A stretch of 64,000 nucleotides of DNA from Chryseobacterium oleae (GCF_900115055.1 NZ_FOVD01000002.1:682001-746000), one strand, 5' to 3'. Shown: positions 9,174-18,736, numbered from the stretch's first letter. The notes: generated from the sequence alone by a model not told the origin. A program made the numbers and translations.

Positions 9174-11092
9174 GAATCAATACCAAACTTAATGCAGCGA
9201 TATGCTGTCTCGCCTTTAATCTGTTTTTTGCACAGCATAAATTTCTTTCTCCTCCCGCTTTTAGTGAAGATGATCTGAAAAAGACCAGTTCACTGATAGA
9301 AAAAACAGCACCGGCAGAAATACTTTACAATTCCGTACGGTATAATTTTATGCCGAATGGTTCTGTAGAAAAAGAATATTATTCGAAAATAAAGATTTAC
9401 GATAAAAAGAATGCGGAAGAGTGGCTGAATATAGAAATTCCACTTTACTTAGAAGATAAGCTGGAAAAATATGATGTGAAAATATATAATCTGGCCAATA
9501 ACAAAGTTGAGAAGATTTCAATTGATAAAAAAGAACAGCTTAAAGAAAACTTTACGGAAGGTTTAAAAATCTATAAACTTGCTGTCCCTAATGTTCTGGA
9601 TGGATCAGTCATTGAATACAGTTATAAAATAGCAACCAACAATATCTTTAATCTGAAATATTTTCTGGAATACAGCATTCCTGTGGTGTATCAGGAGTAT
9701 AACCTGGAATATCCGGATCAGCAACTAACCTATAATTTCAATACTACCGGGTCTATTATTAAGGCTAAATATAATATTTCCAGTACGGAAGACCGTCTGA
9801 ATAAACTGTATAACGTATTCCGTTTTGGATATGAAAATATGAAACCCGTTCAAAAGGAAAAGTTTGTGAAAGATCTGGACCGTTATCGAGGGAAAATAAA
9901 ACCGGAACTGAAGAGATACTCCGGTACTGATTTCATTTATCAGGATTATAAAAGCTGGAACGAAATAGCACAGAATCTTGATAAACATGAAGAGTTCGGT
10001 AACTTTTTAAAAGGTAATGTAGATCAAATTCTTCCTGAAAAAATTAAAACAGGCTACAACTCAGTAGAAAAAGCAGATAAAATTTTCAATTTTGTAAAAG
10101 ATAATTACAAATGGAACCGAGAATATGGAATCCTGACTACTCAAAGCCTGAAACAACTTACAAAAACTAAGGCTGGAAACAGCGCGGAAATGAATCTCCT
10201 TCTGGTCATGCTTTTGAGAAATGCTGGAATTGAGGCAAATCCTTTATTGATCTCCACGGTAGATAACGGAATCCTGAATATTGTTTCACCCAGTTTGGGG
10301 AATATAAACTTTTTGCTAGCTTCCGTTAAAATCAATAATCAGATCTATTTTTATGATGCCACTTCTTTCAATTCAAAAGTAAATCTTCTCCCGGAAAGAG
10401 ACTGGAATGATTTCGGAATTTTGCTGGAAAAAAATAATGGGACTGAAGTAAACTTTGCCAATACCAATATCAGTAAAAAAGAACAGATCATTAAAGCCAG
10501 TCTGGATGTGGAAAATTCAATGGTTAAAGGAACATACCTGCAGAGAGACAACGGGATGTATGCCATAGAGTCGTATGATGAGTTCGATACCAGTAAAGAT
10601 AAATACAATCAGTCTTTTGCTACTACATACAGTGCAGATATCAAAGATGTGGAATCCAAACGTCTTGAGAACGGTGATTTCGAATCTCAGATGAAGTTTT
10701 CAGGAAATAATCTAATGGATATTGTTGGGAGTAAACTGATCATCAATCCTATTTTATTCCTGAATACCAAAAATGAATCCTTTGACCAGGTTGAAGCCAG
10801 AAAACATCAGATTGATTTTATCTCAGCATTTGAAAAAGAGAAGAGAATTGAACTGGAGATTCCTGAAAATTATAAGGTGGTAAGCCTTCCTAAGGAGAAG
10901 AAAATAGCCACTGATGACAAGGAAATATCGTATTTGTATAAAGTAGAAACTGCCGGAAATAAATTGATGATCACATCAAAAATAAATATTGGAAGCCAAA
11001 ATTATCCTAAAGAATATTATCCGTTCTTCAAACAGATATGGCAGGTGATTTCAGCAGCTGAAAATCAGGTGATCACCCTGGAAAAAAAATAA
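9170..11092 (+). CDS. Exported DUF3857 protein with an inactivated transglutaminase-like domain (copy 1)
   Basis: This 640-residue protein has a signal peptide (ending LFFAQ), an N-terminal DUF3857 beta domain (about 40-270), a transglutaminase-like domain (about 290-410) and a C-terminal DUF3858-like beta domain. The catalytic Cys position of the fold reads GNSAEMNLL (Ser338) instead of GDCK. The following His position is also lost (INFLLASVKI), while the DAT after it remains. It is therefore probably a non-catalytic, perhaps binding, member. It is closely related to the gene at 13040 and more distantly to the one at 11142. All three lie in tandem, probably as one operon. Substrate and exact cell location are unknown; the family is common in Bacteroidota envelopes. 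Confidence 0.85.
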   Translation: MRINTKLNAAICCLAFNLFFAQHKFLSPPAFSEDDLKKTSSLIEKTAPAEILYNSVRYNFMPNGSVEKEYYSKIKIYDKKNAEEWLNIEIPLYLEDKLEKYDVKIYNLANNKVEKISIDKKEQLKENFTEGLKIYKLAVPNVLDGSVIEYSYKIATNNIFNLKYFLEYSIPVVYQEYNLEYPDQQLTYNFNTTGSIIKAKYNISSTEDRLNKLYNVFRFGYENMKPVQKEKFVKDLDRYRGKIKPELKRYSGTDFIYQDYKSWNEIAQNLDKHEEFGNFLKGNVDQILPEKIKTGYNSVEKADKIFNFVKDNYKWNREYGILTTQSLKQLTKTKAGNSAEMNLLLVMLLRNAGIEANPLLISTVDNGILNIVSPSLGNINFLLASVKINNQIYFYDATSFNSKVNLLPERDWNDFGILLEKNNGTEVNFANTNISKKEQIIKASLDVENSMVKGTYLQRDNGMYAIESYDEFDTSKDKYNQSFATTYSADIKDVESKRLENGDFESQMKFSGNNLMDIVGSKLIINPILFLNTKNESFDQVEARKHQIDFISAFEKEKRIELEIPENYKVVSLPKEKKIATDDKEISYLYKVETAGNKLMITSKINIGSQNYPKEYYPFFKQIWQVISAAENQVITLEKK

Positions 11093-11141
11093 TGATCAAA
11101 AACTGTTTAATAAATTATTTCGTAAAAATATACCTTCAACC

Positions 11142-13031
11142 ATGAAAATATTACTTCTTGGAGCTTTATCAACAGCCTCAATATATTTTGCCCAAACCTA
11201 TCCGGCATCCGCCATTCCTGAGAATTTAAAGAAAAATGCTGATGTGGTCATCAGAAAAGATTTTACAACGGCTCAGATTAATAAAATTGATGAAATCAGA
11301 TACCAGTTCAATACCGTAACTACGGTCTTAAATAAAGATGGTGATTCTAAAGCTTTGATTTATATACCTTACACGAAAGGTGACAATGTTTCTGATGTGA
11401 AGGTTACCATTTATGATGAAGCAGGAAAAAAGGTGAAAAGTTTTTCCAAATCTGATTTCGGAGACTTTGCCAACAATAGTCAGGGCGTATTTTATTCTGA
11501 TAACAGGATTTTAGGATTATCATATACTTCTGCCTATTACCCTTATACCGTTGATTTTTCTTATCAGATCACCAATGAGAATACCATTTTCATTCCTGAT
11601 TTTGTGCCGTTTTCATCACCGAATATATCGCTTGAAGAAGCACAGTTTAAAATAATCAATAAATCGGGGATTGAGCTAAGAACTAAAACCTATCCTTCAA
11701 AATATAATTATGGATCTGTTATAGCCAGTGACAATGGAAGTGAAAAAACATACTCTTATAAGAATATTCCTGCCATCGATGATGCTCAGATGCTTCCGCA
11801 GCCTGTAAAAATTTTACCGAAAGTGAGTTTTGCTTTAGCTAAATTCAATCTGGAAGGAAAACAAGGAACGCTGAACAACTGGACAGATTTCGGAACGTGG
11901 TACTATACCAATCTTGTAGAGCCTGTTTCTGCCTCTACTCCGGCCATTAAGGCTGAAGTAGCAGCATTGAAATTAGAAGGGACTACCGAAGAAAAAGTGA
12001 AAAAACTGTACCAGTATATGCAGACAAAAACAAGGTATATATTCGTAGGGCTTGGTATTGGCGGATGGCTTCCTATGCTTCCGGATGAAGTGCATAAAAA
12101 AGGATACGGAGATTGTAAAGGGCTTACCAATTATATGAAAACATTGTTGAATGAAGCTGGAATTCCGTCTAACTACTGTGTCATCAATTCCGGTTCATCT
12201 CAGGTGTCTTTTGATCCTGAGTTTCCTGCTATGGGTGGAAATCACGCCATTCTGATGGTTCCTACCGATAAAGGAAATATCTGGCTGGAAAACACATCTC
12301 AGCAGATTGCATTTAACCATTTGAGCTACAGTACCGCAGACAGAAATGTTCTTGCCGTAACCAAAAAAGGGATCGAGCTTATCAGTACGCCAACATACAC
12401 AGCAGAACAAAACACAGAGAAGCAGAATTTAAAAATTACGCTTAGCGAGGACAGTACCATAAAAGGAGAAGGCCAGTTTTCTTACACGGGAAGCCAGTAT
12501 GACAGTAATCTGTCTTACACTTATCTTTCGCCAAAAGAAAGAATTGAATCCATGAAAAGCAGATTTGATGTTCTGAATTTTGAGAAAGTGGAAATGAAAG
12601 ACTTCGTGAATGATAAAGATAATGCGCTTGTGAAATTCAATTTAGATTTTAAAGCCAATAACTATTCTAAAACGACAGGAGCGAATATGATTTTCAGGGC
12701 CGTACCTATTTTCTCCAATTATCATTATAAAACAGATGAAAACAGAGAACTTCCTTTTGAAATAGGACAGTCTTTTGAAGATGAATATGAAATAGATTTT
12801 ATACTTCCGAAGAATTATAAAATAGACGAAGTTCCACAGAACGTGACCATCAATTCTGAATTTGGAACCTACAAGTTGACGCTTGTGAAAAACGGCGAAT
12901 CATTGAAAGTGAACCGTTTTATTAAGATTAACAAAGGAATTTTTCCAAAAGAGAAGTACAACGATTATGTGAGCTTCCGAAAAAAGGCATTAAATGGAGA
13001 TAATGCTAAAATTTTATTGACGAAAATTTAA
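11142..13031 (+). CDS. Exported DUF3857/transglutaminase-like protein with an apparently intact Cys-His pair
   Basis: This 629-residue protein has a signal peptide (MKILLLGALSTASIYFAQ), a DUF3857 domain, a transglutaminase-like domain and a C-terminal beta domain. Unlike its two neighbours it keeps the catalytic nucleophile in YGDCKGLTNYM (Cys325) and the His in GGNHAIL (His368). The third triad position reads WLENTS, with Asn where Asp is usual. It may be a transglutaminase-fold hydrolase or transpeptidase acting in the periplasm; the substrate is unknown. It sits between two paralogues that lack the Cys, 49 bp after the first and 8 bp before the second. Confidence 0.87.
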   Translation: MKILLLGALSTASIYFAQTYPASAIPENLKKNADVVIRKDFTTAQINKIDEIRYQFNTVTTVLNKDGDSKALIYIPYTKGDNVSDVKVTIYDEAGKKVKSFSKSDFGDFANNSQGVFYSDNRILGLSYTSAYYPYTVDFSYQITNENTIFIPDFVPFSSPNISLEEAQFKIINKSGIELRTKTYPSKYNYGSVIASDNGSEKTYSYKNIPAIDDAQMLPQPVKILPKVSFALAKFNLEGKQGTLNNWTDFGTWYYTNLVEPVSASTPAIKAEVAALKLEGTTEEKVKKLYQYMQTKTRYIFVGLGIGGWLPMLPDEVHKKGYGDCKGLTNYMKTLLNEAGIPSNYCVINSGSSQVSFDPEFPAMGGNHAILMVPTDKGNIWLENTSQQIAFNHLSYSTADRNVLAVTKKGIELISTPTYTAEQNTEKQNLKITLSEDSTIKGEGQFSYTGSQYDSNLSYTYLSPKERIESMKSRFDVLNFEKVEMKDFVNDKDNALVKFNLDFKANNYSKTTGANMIFRAVPIFSNYHYKTDENRELPFEIGQSFEDEYEIDFILPKNYKIDEVPQNVTINSEFGTYKLTLVKNGESLKVNRFIKINKGIFPKEKYNDYVSFRKKALNGDNAKILLTKI

Positions 13032-13039
13032 ATATAAAT

Positions 13040-14977
13040 ATGAAGAAAATATTTTTGACAGCTTTTTGCTTCATCGCTATGACTTTATTCAACGGACAGA
13101 AGCATGAATTTCTGGATCCTCCGGCATTCAACAATGCAGACCTGTCCAAAGCAAAATCGCTGCTGGATGAGAATGCTCCCGCTGAAATCTTATACAAATC
13201 CGTACATTTCGGGGTAGATCCCTCTACAGGAGATCTGCGCAAAAAAGTTTTTTACCGGGTAAAGATCTATGATAAAGATAAAGCAGAAGACTGGTTAAAT
13301 CTGGAAATTCCCCTGCATAAAAATTCGGGTGGTGATGAAGAGGTTTTAAACAAAATAAAAGCTTTTGTGTACAACCTTGAAAATGGATCAGCAGTAACCA
13401 CAAAAGTTGATAAGAGCTCAAAATATAAAAGTAAAGAAAGCAAGTACACGACAATCACCAAGTTTGCTTTTCCCAACGTGAAAAACGGCTCCGTTATAGA
13501 ATATCAGTATGAAGTTTTATCTCCGTTTTTGTATGCTGTGCCGCAAGTCATTATAGAATCTGATACACCTTCACTGTATACGGAATACATCCTTGATGCT
13601 CCTACATATATAGCTTATAATGTAAACTATACAGGTTCATTAGCTCCAAAACACAGAATGGTGGAGGAAAAAACAATGTTCGGAATGCAGTTTAAAACGT
13701 ACAGGTTCGGGTATGAAAATCTGAAAGGTTTTAAAGCTGAAAAATTTGTTAAGAATGATATAAATTATCGTACAAAAATAAGTGCAGAGCTTCATTCTAC
13801 CAATTTGGGTCAGCTTAAAATGCATTCTTCTTCCTGGGAAGAAATCAAAGAAAAGCTGTATAAAGATGAAGATTTTGGTGCCGAACTGAAAAGAACTAAA
13901 CTGGCAAAAGAAAATATGCCTGCAGGTATTTCCAGCCTGCCATCAGATGCTGAAAAGGCAGATGCTATCTTTAATTATGTGAAAAATACCTTTACCTGGA
14001 ATAAAGACCGGGGTATTTATACAGAAGAAGGAATAAAAAAACTGATAGAAACCAAAACAGGAAATGCTGCGGAAATCAATCTTTTCCTGATCATGCTGCT
14101 TCGTGAGGCAGGGCTTACAGCAGAACCTCTTATCATTTCTACGGTAGACAACGGTCTTATCAATTTAACTTCTCCAGGTATCGTGGGGATGAATTTCGTT
14201 TTAGCCGCTGTAAAAGCAAAAGAAGGGTTCAATCTTTATGATGCTACTGCCAAGCAGTCTTCAAAGAATAACCTTCCTCCAAGAGACTGGAACCAGTATG
14301 GGGTTCTGATTGCTAAAGATAAAGCACTACTTATGCAGATGGCAAATACCACATCCAGTTTCAATTATCTTACCGCCGAAGCAAAAATCAATGAAGACGG
14401 AAGTATTTCGGGAACCTATTCTGATAAAGATACGGGTACCTATGCAATGTTTGTAAAAGAAAGCTATGATGAAAATGCTGAAAAATATAAAAAACAGTAC
14501 AAAGAAAATTATTCAATAGACTTCACAGGAATTGATTCAAAAATTTTGGAAAACGGAGATTTTGAAAGTACAATGAAATTTTCTTCAGACAATCTGATTG
14601 ATAAAATTGGAAAGAAGATGATCATCAACCCAATGCTTTTCCTGAACAAAAATTCCAATGAATTTGATCAGGCGGATGAAAGAAAATATCCTATTGATTT
14701 TATTTCTTCATTTACCAAAGTGAAAAAAATAATTTTGGAAATACCGGAAGGCTATACCATAGAAAGTATGCCTAAAAGTAAAAAGATTGTTACTCAGGAT
14801 AAAGAAATAGAGTACAGCTACGTTGCCGAGCAGAAAGGAAATAAGCTGGAAATTATTTCTACAACCAAAATTGTAAGTCCTGATTATCCTAAAGAATATT
14901 ATCCTGCATTTAAGCAGATTTGGGGAACCGCTTCAAAAAGTGAAAACCAGGTCATCAGTCTGATTAAAACATCATAG
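13040..14977 (+). CDS. Exported DUF3857 protein with an inactivated transglutaminase-like domain (copy 2)
   Basis: This 645-residue paralogue of the gene at 9170 matches it along its whole length (HEFLDPPAFNNADLSKAKSL against HKFLSPPAFSEDDLKKTSSL). A signal peptide ends LFNGQ. The nucleophile position of the transglutaminase fold is Ala343 (GNAAEINLF), so protease or transferase activity of the usual kind is unlikely. The closing segment SPDYPKEYYPAFKQIWGT is nearly the same as in copy 1, consistent with an old tandem duplication around the active-type gene. It starts 8 bp after the upstream stop, so it is probably co-transcribed. Confidence 0.85.
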   Translation: MKKIFLTAFCFIAMTLFNGQKHEFLDPPAFNNADLSKAKSLLDENAPAEILYKSVHFGVDPSTGDLRKKVFYRVKIYDKDKAEDWLNLEIPLHKNSGGDEEVLNKIKAFVYNLENGSAVTTKVDKSSKYKSKESKYTTITKFAFPNVKNGSVIEYQYEVLSPFLYAVPQVIIESDTPSLYTEYILDAPTYIAYNVNYTGSLAPKHRMVEEKTMFGMQFKTYRFGYENLKGFKAEKFVKNDINYRTKISAELHSTNLGQLKMHSSSWEEIKEKLYKDEDFGAELKRTKLAKENMPAGISSLPSDAEKADAIFNYVKNTFTWNKDRGIYTEEGIKKLIETKTGNAAEINLFLIMLLREAGLTAEPLIISTVDNGLINLTSPGIVGMNFVLAAVKAKEGFNLYDATAKQSSKNNLPPRDWNQYGVLIAKDKALLMQMANTTSSFNYLTAEAKINEDGSISGTYSDKDTGTYAMFVKESYDENAEKYKKQYKENYSIDFTGIDSKILENGDFESTMKFSSDNLIDKIGKKMIINPMLFLNKNSNEFDQADERKYPIDFISSFTKVKKIILEIPEGYTIESMPKSKKIVTQDKEIEYSYVAEQKGNKLEIISTTKIVSPDYPKEYYPAFKQIWGTASKSENQVISLIKTS

Positions 14978-15075
14978 AAGATTGTTTTATTTTGATTTTT
15001 AGATTAAATAAAAAATAATTTTGCAAAACCATTCATTTTTTGAATGGTTTTTGTATTAATATAAAAAAATAAATT

Positions 15076-15903
15076 ATGAAAAACACGATTGCCGTTCTGG
15101 CAGTTTCTTCTTTTCTAGCTTTTTCAGCATGTAAAAAGGCAGAAAGTACAACGACACCTTCTGATAAGACTGAAGCATCACAGCCTGAAAAATTGACGGT
15201 AGATTCTGTAAAAGTGAGCGATTCTACAAAGATTGCAGACTCATTGAGTGTGAAATTCACTTCAAAATTACTCGTTTTTCCAACGTTGAAAGAAAAAAAA
15301 CTCTTAGACAGTATTTATTTTCATGAGCAGGGAATTAAAGATTTTTCTCAAAAAGGATTGCAAGCTTATCTGGATAATCAGAAAAATGAGTACTTCAAAT
15401 CTACCAAAAGCGAAAGTAAGGACTGGCTTTCAGATATTTCTTATGCTCAAAACTGGTATACCAACTCCTATATGGATTTGATCTCTAATGAGAATGATTA
15501 TATGCATATCGGATATGTATGGAGTTCATACGAAGGAGGTGCCCATGATAATTATGGATTTTCAGAAAGAGTTTTTGATCTTAAAAACAATAGAAAGCTG
15601 GAGCTTAAAGATGTGACTTCAATGCCAAAAGCTAAGCTGGAAGCCCTGTTGATGAAAAACCTGAATAAGGTAAAAAGCGGAACAACAGATGCTGAAGGAG
15701 AGGTGAAAAACTCAGATATGCTATTGGTAGAAGTTATTCCGGCCACAAATAATTTCTATTTTGACCAGAAGAATCTTTATTTCCATTACAGCCCTTACGA
15801 AATCGCCGCTTTTGCAGCCGGAGATATTGTTATTCCTGTTTCCTGGGATGAATTGAAAGGAACTTTGAATGCAGAATTTAAAGAAAGAATGAAAATAAAG
15901 TAA
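15076..15903 (+). CDS. DUF3298/RsiV-like lipoprotein
   Basis: This 275-residue lipoprotein has a lipobox (LAFSAC), a Thr/Ser/Glu-rich linker, and a C-terminal domain from about residue 65. The stretches HIGYVWSSYEGGAHDNYGF and YFHYSPYEIAAFAAGDIVIPVSWDEL match the two-part DUF4163/DUF3298 pattern known from RsiV and PdaC-type proteins. In Bacillus, RsiV binds lysozyme and controls SigV. Here there is no transmembrane anchor or sigma-factor gene alongside, so only a structural relationship is claimed. It is monocistronic and ends at a hairpin terminator. Confidence 0.8.
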   Translation: MKNTIAVLAVSSFLAFSACKKAESTTTPSDKTEASQPEKLTVDSVKVSDSTKIADSLSVKFTSKLLVFPTLKEKKLLDSIYFHEQGIKDFSQKGLQAYLDNQKNEYFKSTKSESKDWLSDISYAQNWYTNSYMDLISNENDYMHIGYVWSSYEGGAHDNYGFSERVFDLKNNRKLELKDVTSMPKAKLEALLMKNLNKVKSGTTDAEGEVKNSDMLLVEVIPATNNFYFDQKNLYFHYSPYEIAAFAAGDIVIPVSWDELKGTLNAEFKERMKIK

Positions 15904-15905
15904 AT

Positions 15906-15933
15906 TAATGCTTCCGGATCAGGAAGCATTTTC
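15906..15933 (+). terminator. Terminator between the DUF3298 lipoprotein and the lipid kinase
   Basis: The stem AATGCTTCC (15907-15915) pairs with GGAAGCATT (15922-15930) around a 6-nt loop, followed by TTCTATTTTT. The upstream in-frame ATG of the next ORF (15908) lies inside this hairpin, which argues against that start. Confidence 0.85.
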
Positions 15934-15941
15934 TATTTTTG
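15934..15941 (+). promoter_or_regulatory. -7 box of the lipid kinase gene; near-leaderless mRNA expected
   Basis: TATTTTTG fits TAnnTTTG and ends only 5 bp before the ATG at 15947. If used, the 5' leader would be a few nucleotides or none. It directly abuts the upstream terminator. Confidence 0.55.
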
Positions 15942-15946
15942 CGGTA

Positions 15947-16798
15947 ATGGAAAAAGCAGCTTTTATCATTAATCCCTTTTCGGCCAAAAAAAATTATCAG
16001 CCGTTTCTTGATGAACTCAAAAAAAAGGTTGACAATCCTTTGTATTATATCTCTGAATCTATTCCTGGGACAGATGATTTTATTAAGGCTAATTTTGACA
16101 ACGTCGACATTTTTGTAGCCATAGGAGGCGACGGAACCATCTCCACTGTAGCAAGAAATCTTATTAATACAGAAAAAATCCTGGCTATATTTCCGGCAGG
16201 ATCAGGGAATGGTTTTTCCAATGAAACTAAATTTAATAAGAATCTGGATGAACTTCTGGAGAAAATTAAAGCGAGAGCATTCAGAAAGATTGATACTTTT
16301 ACGGTGAATGACAGACTGTCGATCAACGTTTCAGGTACCGGATTTGACGGAAAAGTGGTAAAAGAATTTGAAAAAACCACCCGCGGATTCAAAAATTACA
16401 TCAAAGTCTCTCTGAAGACATTCTTTAATTATAAACCCATTAAGGTTAAATTTACCGAAGAAGCTTATCAGCAGTACAACGGAAGATACCTAATGCTGAA
16501 CATAGCCAACACCCGTCAGTTCGGAAACAACGCTTACATTGCTCCCAATGCCAGTAAAAGTGACGGATTGGTTGATATGGTACTGGTGAAAAAATTCCCG
16601 CTGACCTATTCAGCACTTTTTGCCTTCAGAATGTTCACGAAAAGACTGAAGGATGACGAATATGTAACCTACCTTCCCGTTTCAGAAATTTCATTTAAAG
16701 TAACCACCAAAAACTGGCATCTCGACGGAGAGTTTAATAAAATAGAATCACCAATTCATGTGAAAGTCTTGCCTGCAAGTCTGAATATTTTAGTGTAA
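15947..16798 (+). CDS. Diacylglycerol/sphingosine-kinase-like lipid kinase
   Basis: This is a DagK-catalytic-domain lipid kinase (YegS/DgkB type) that would phosphorylate a lipid such as diacylglycerol at the membrane. From the chosen start it has 283 residues. It opens MEKAAFIINPFSAKKNYQPFL and has the nucleotide-binding GGDGTISTVARNL, the glycine-rich FPAGSGNGFSNET, and a C-terminal KNWHLDGEF with the conserved DGE. I chose 15947 because the earlier ATG (15908) lies in a terminator hairpin and upstream of the -7 box. After the stop there is no hairpin terminator; a GGTAAA hexamer tract starts at the next base. Confidence 0.88.
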   Translation: MEKAAFIINPFSAKKNYQPFLDELKKKVDNPLYYISESIPGTDDFIKANFDNVDIFVAIGGDGTISTVARNLINTEKILAIFPAGSGNGFSNETKFNKNLDELLEKIKARAFRKIDTFTVNDRLSINVSGTGFDGKVVKEFEKTTRGFKNYIKVSLKTFFNYKPIKVKFTEEAYQQYNGRYLMLNIANTRQFGNNAYIAPNASKSDGLVDMVLVKKFPLTYSALFAFRMFTKRLKDDEYVTYLPVSEISFKVTTKNWHLDGEFNKIESPIHVKVLPASLNILV

Positions 16799-16880
16799 GG
16801 TAAAGGTATAGGTAAAGGTATAGGTAAAGGTAAAGGTAAAGGTAAAGGTAAAGGTAAAGGTAAAGGTAAAGGTAAAGGGT
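16799..16880 (+). repeat. GGTAAA/GGTATA hexanucleotide tandem tract abutting the lipid kinase stop
   Basis: About 13 near-perfect hexamer units run from directly after the TAA. The early units alternate GGTAAA and GGTATA, and the later units are pure GGTAAA. Such arrays are prone to copy-number change. It is one of several stop-abutting G-rich tracts in this window. Confidence 0.9.
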
Positions 16881-16969
16881 GGATAGAGATAAAAACAATC
16901 AATTTGAAATTCAATAGAGGTGGGCTTTATCCCTCCTTATCAATAAACCTTATTTATTCAGATTTAACC

Positions 16970-17060
16970 AAAATCTAAAAAAACACAAATTCCACAAATA
17001 ATCACAAAAAAGATTTAACACCATCATCCGTGAAAATCTACGCCATCTGTGGTTAAAAAA
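16970..17060. repeat. AT-rich intergenic element with a 'CATCCGTGAAAATCTACGCC' stretch
   Basis: The 375-bp gap from 16799 to 17173 has no gene that I can see. After the hexamer tract it holds AAACACAAATTCCACAAATAATCACAAA-type sequence followed by ATCCGTGAAAATCTACGCC and ATCTGTGGTTAAA. I recognise this wording only as a type of spacer repeated in flavobacterial genomes; its function is unknown. Confidence 0.4.
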
Positions 17061-17173
17061 AATAATTAGTTTAAATTCTGTTTATTTTTTAATGTTAAAA
17101 CCTGCATTCTGTTTAACGAAAAGTTTCTGCTGAGTGTTAACGAACCCTTGCGTATGTCCAAACAATCAAATAC

Positions 17174-18454
17174 CTAAACCTCCAGCTTCTTCTCAATCTC
17201 AGCCGGATGATTCAGGCAATACTGTAGCTGCTCCTTATCCAACTGCTTTTCCCAGTTTGCTACGACTACCGTGGCTACAGAATTTCCAACAACGTTCGTT
17301 AAAGCCCTGCATTCACTCATAAACTTGTCGATTCCCAGTATCAAAGTCATTCCTGCAATCGGAATCTCTGGAACGACTGCCAATGTTGCCGCGAGCGTCA
17401 CAAATCCTGCTCCTGTAACACCAGCAGCTCCTTTTGAACTTAACATCGCTACCAAAAGAAGCATCAACTGTTTTTCCAAAGGAAGATCAATATTCAGAGC
17501 CTGAGCGATAAAAAGAGAAGCCAGCGTCATATAAATATTGGTTCCATCCAGATTGAAGGAATATCCGGTAGGAACTACCAGCCCAACAATAGCTTTAGAA
17601 CAACCTGCTTTTTCCAGTTTTTCCATAATTCCAGGAAGTGCCGATTCGGAAGAACTGGTTCCTAAGACCAATAGAAGTTCCTCTTTCAGATAATACATCA
17701 GTTTAAAAATACTGAATCCATTGTACCAGGCAACCGCTCCCAAAACCAATACCACAAAAAGGATAGACGTAATATAGAAGGTTCCCACTAAAAAGATCAG
17801 GTTCAATACCGAATGAAGACCATATTTTCCGATGGTAAATGCCATTGCCCCAAAAGCCCCGATCGGAGCCAGTTTCATGAGCATATGAACAATTTTGAAA
17901 ATCGGAGTGGATAGATCCTGTAAAAAATCGGTTACTTTCTGGCTTTTTTCTTTGGTTAAAACCAGAGCAACACCCATCAAGATAGCCACCAGAAGTACCT
18001 GAAGTATATTTTCACCAACCAATGGACTGAAAAGTGTTTCAGGAATAATATTCATGATAAAACCTGTGAGGGTAGAGTCGTGAGCCTTTTGCTGATATTG
18101 AGAAACATCGCCGGATAGAGTAGCGGGGTCGATATTTAAACCATGTCCCGGCTGCAGAATATTCCCGACAATCAGTCCGATGATTAATGCTAAAGTAGAA
18201 AACGTAAAAAAGTAGATCATTGCTTTTACGGCAATACGTCCAACTTTTTTGAGGTCAGTCATGTGAGCGATTCCTAAAGTCAGGGTAATGAAGATCACCG
18301 GAGCGATAATCATTTTCACCAATTTGATGAATCCATCGCCGAGAGGTTTCATTTTTTCACCCAATTCAGGATAAAATCTTCCTAAAAGGATACCGGCTAC
18401 TATGGCGATAATGACTTGAAAATAAAGCTGATGATAGAATTGTTTCGCTTTCAA
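17174..18454 (-). CDS. Dicarboxylate/amino acid:cation symporter (DctA/GltP family)
   Basis: This 426-residue DAACS-family symporter imports C4-dicarboxylates or glutamate/aspartate with protons or sodium across the inner membrane. It shows the expected N-terminal helices ([15 protein letters not shown]), the serine-rich re-entrant loop [21 protein letters not shown], and the substrate-binding motif [16 protein letters not shown] (NMDGT type). Its length and the [15 protein letters not shown] segment fit DctA. The substrate cannot be fixed by eye. It is transcribed alone on the minus strand. Confidence 0.9.
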   Translation of the reverse strand: MKAKQFYHQLYFQVIIAIVAGILLGRFYPELGEKMKPLGDGFIKLVKMIIAPVIFITLTLGIAHMTDLKKVGRIAVKAMIYFFTFSTLALIIGLIVGNILQPGHGLNIDPATLSGDVSQYQQKAHDSTLTGFIMNIIPETLFSPLVGENILQVLLVAILMGVALVLTKEKSQKVTDFLQDLSTPIFKIVHMLMKLAPIGAFGAMAFTIGKYGLHSVLNLIFLVGTFYITSILFVVLVLGAVAWYNGFSIFKLMYYLKEELLLVLGTSSSESALPGIMEKLEKAGCSKAIVGLVVPTGYSFNLDGTNIYMTLASLFIAQALNIDLPLEKQLMLLLVAMLSSKGAAGVTGAGFVTLAATLAVVPEIPIAGMTLILGIDKFMSECRALTNVVGNSVATVVVANWEKQLDKEQLQYCLNHPAEIEKKLEV

Positions 18455-18539
18455 AGGATTCTTTTTTAGATTTTGAAGCCGGAAAATTAAGAATTTTTAT
18501 CTTAAAACATGACGAAAGTCAGTTAAATTGATAATTTTG

Positions 18540-18600
18540 AGAGAAGATGGAAGAATGGAAGAATGGAAGATCGGAGATGGGGGATGGGGGATTCGGAAGT
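18540..18600 (+). repeat. GGAAGAAT/GGGGGAT degenerate purine repeat
   Basis: Tandem GATGGAAGAATGGAAGAATG units are followed by GGAGATGGGGGATGGGGG. It lies between the dctA-like start and the REP-like palindrome. Confidence 0.7.
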
Positions 18601-18651
18601 TTTCAATTGTTATTTTAGTCTTATGATTGAATATGGCTACCGCAACAAAAA

Positions 18652-18716
18652 ATGCTTCGACTCCGCTCAGCATGACGTACTTATCAACGTTGTCATGCTG
18701 AGCGGAGTCGAAGCAT
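18652..18716. repeat. REP-like palindrome (25-bp perfect arms, 15-nt loop)
   Basis: The arms 18652-18676 and 18692-18716 are perfect inverted copies. The core reads TGCTTCGACTCCGCTCAGCA and its complement. It lies 20 bp past the ggt stop, where it could act as a terminator or mRNA 3' stabiliser. The GC-rich arm stands out from its surroundings and is typical of dispersed REP families. Confidence 0.9.
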
Positions 18717-18736
18717 ATAGTATAATGATAACAAAA

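Noticed and set aside
9725..9988. Minus-strand ORF inside a DUF3857 gene
   Set aside because: Shadow of the real gene, with no promoter, domain or independent support. The same holds for the other antisense ORFs inside rny, gyrB, lysS, dnaA and others.
15908..15946. Upstream start for the lipid kinase
   Set aside because: It lies within the upstream terminator hairpin and before the -7 box.
16799..16880. CRISPR or telomere-like array
   Set aside because: The units are 6 bp with no spacers, so it is a microsatellite, not a CRISPR array.
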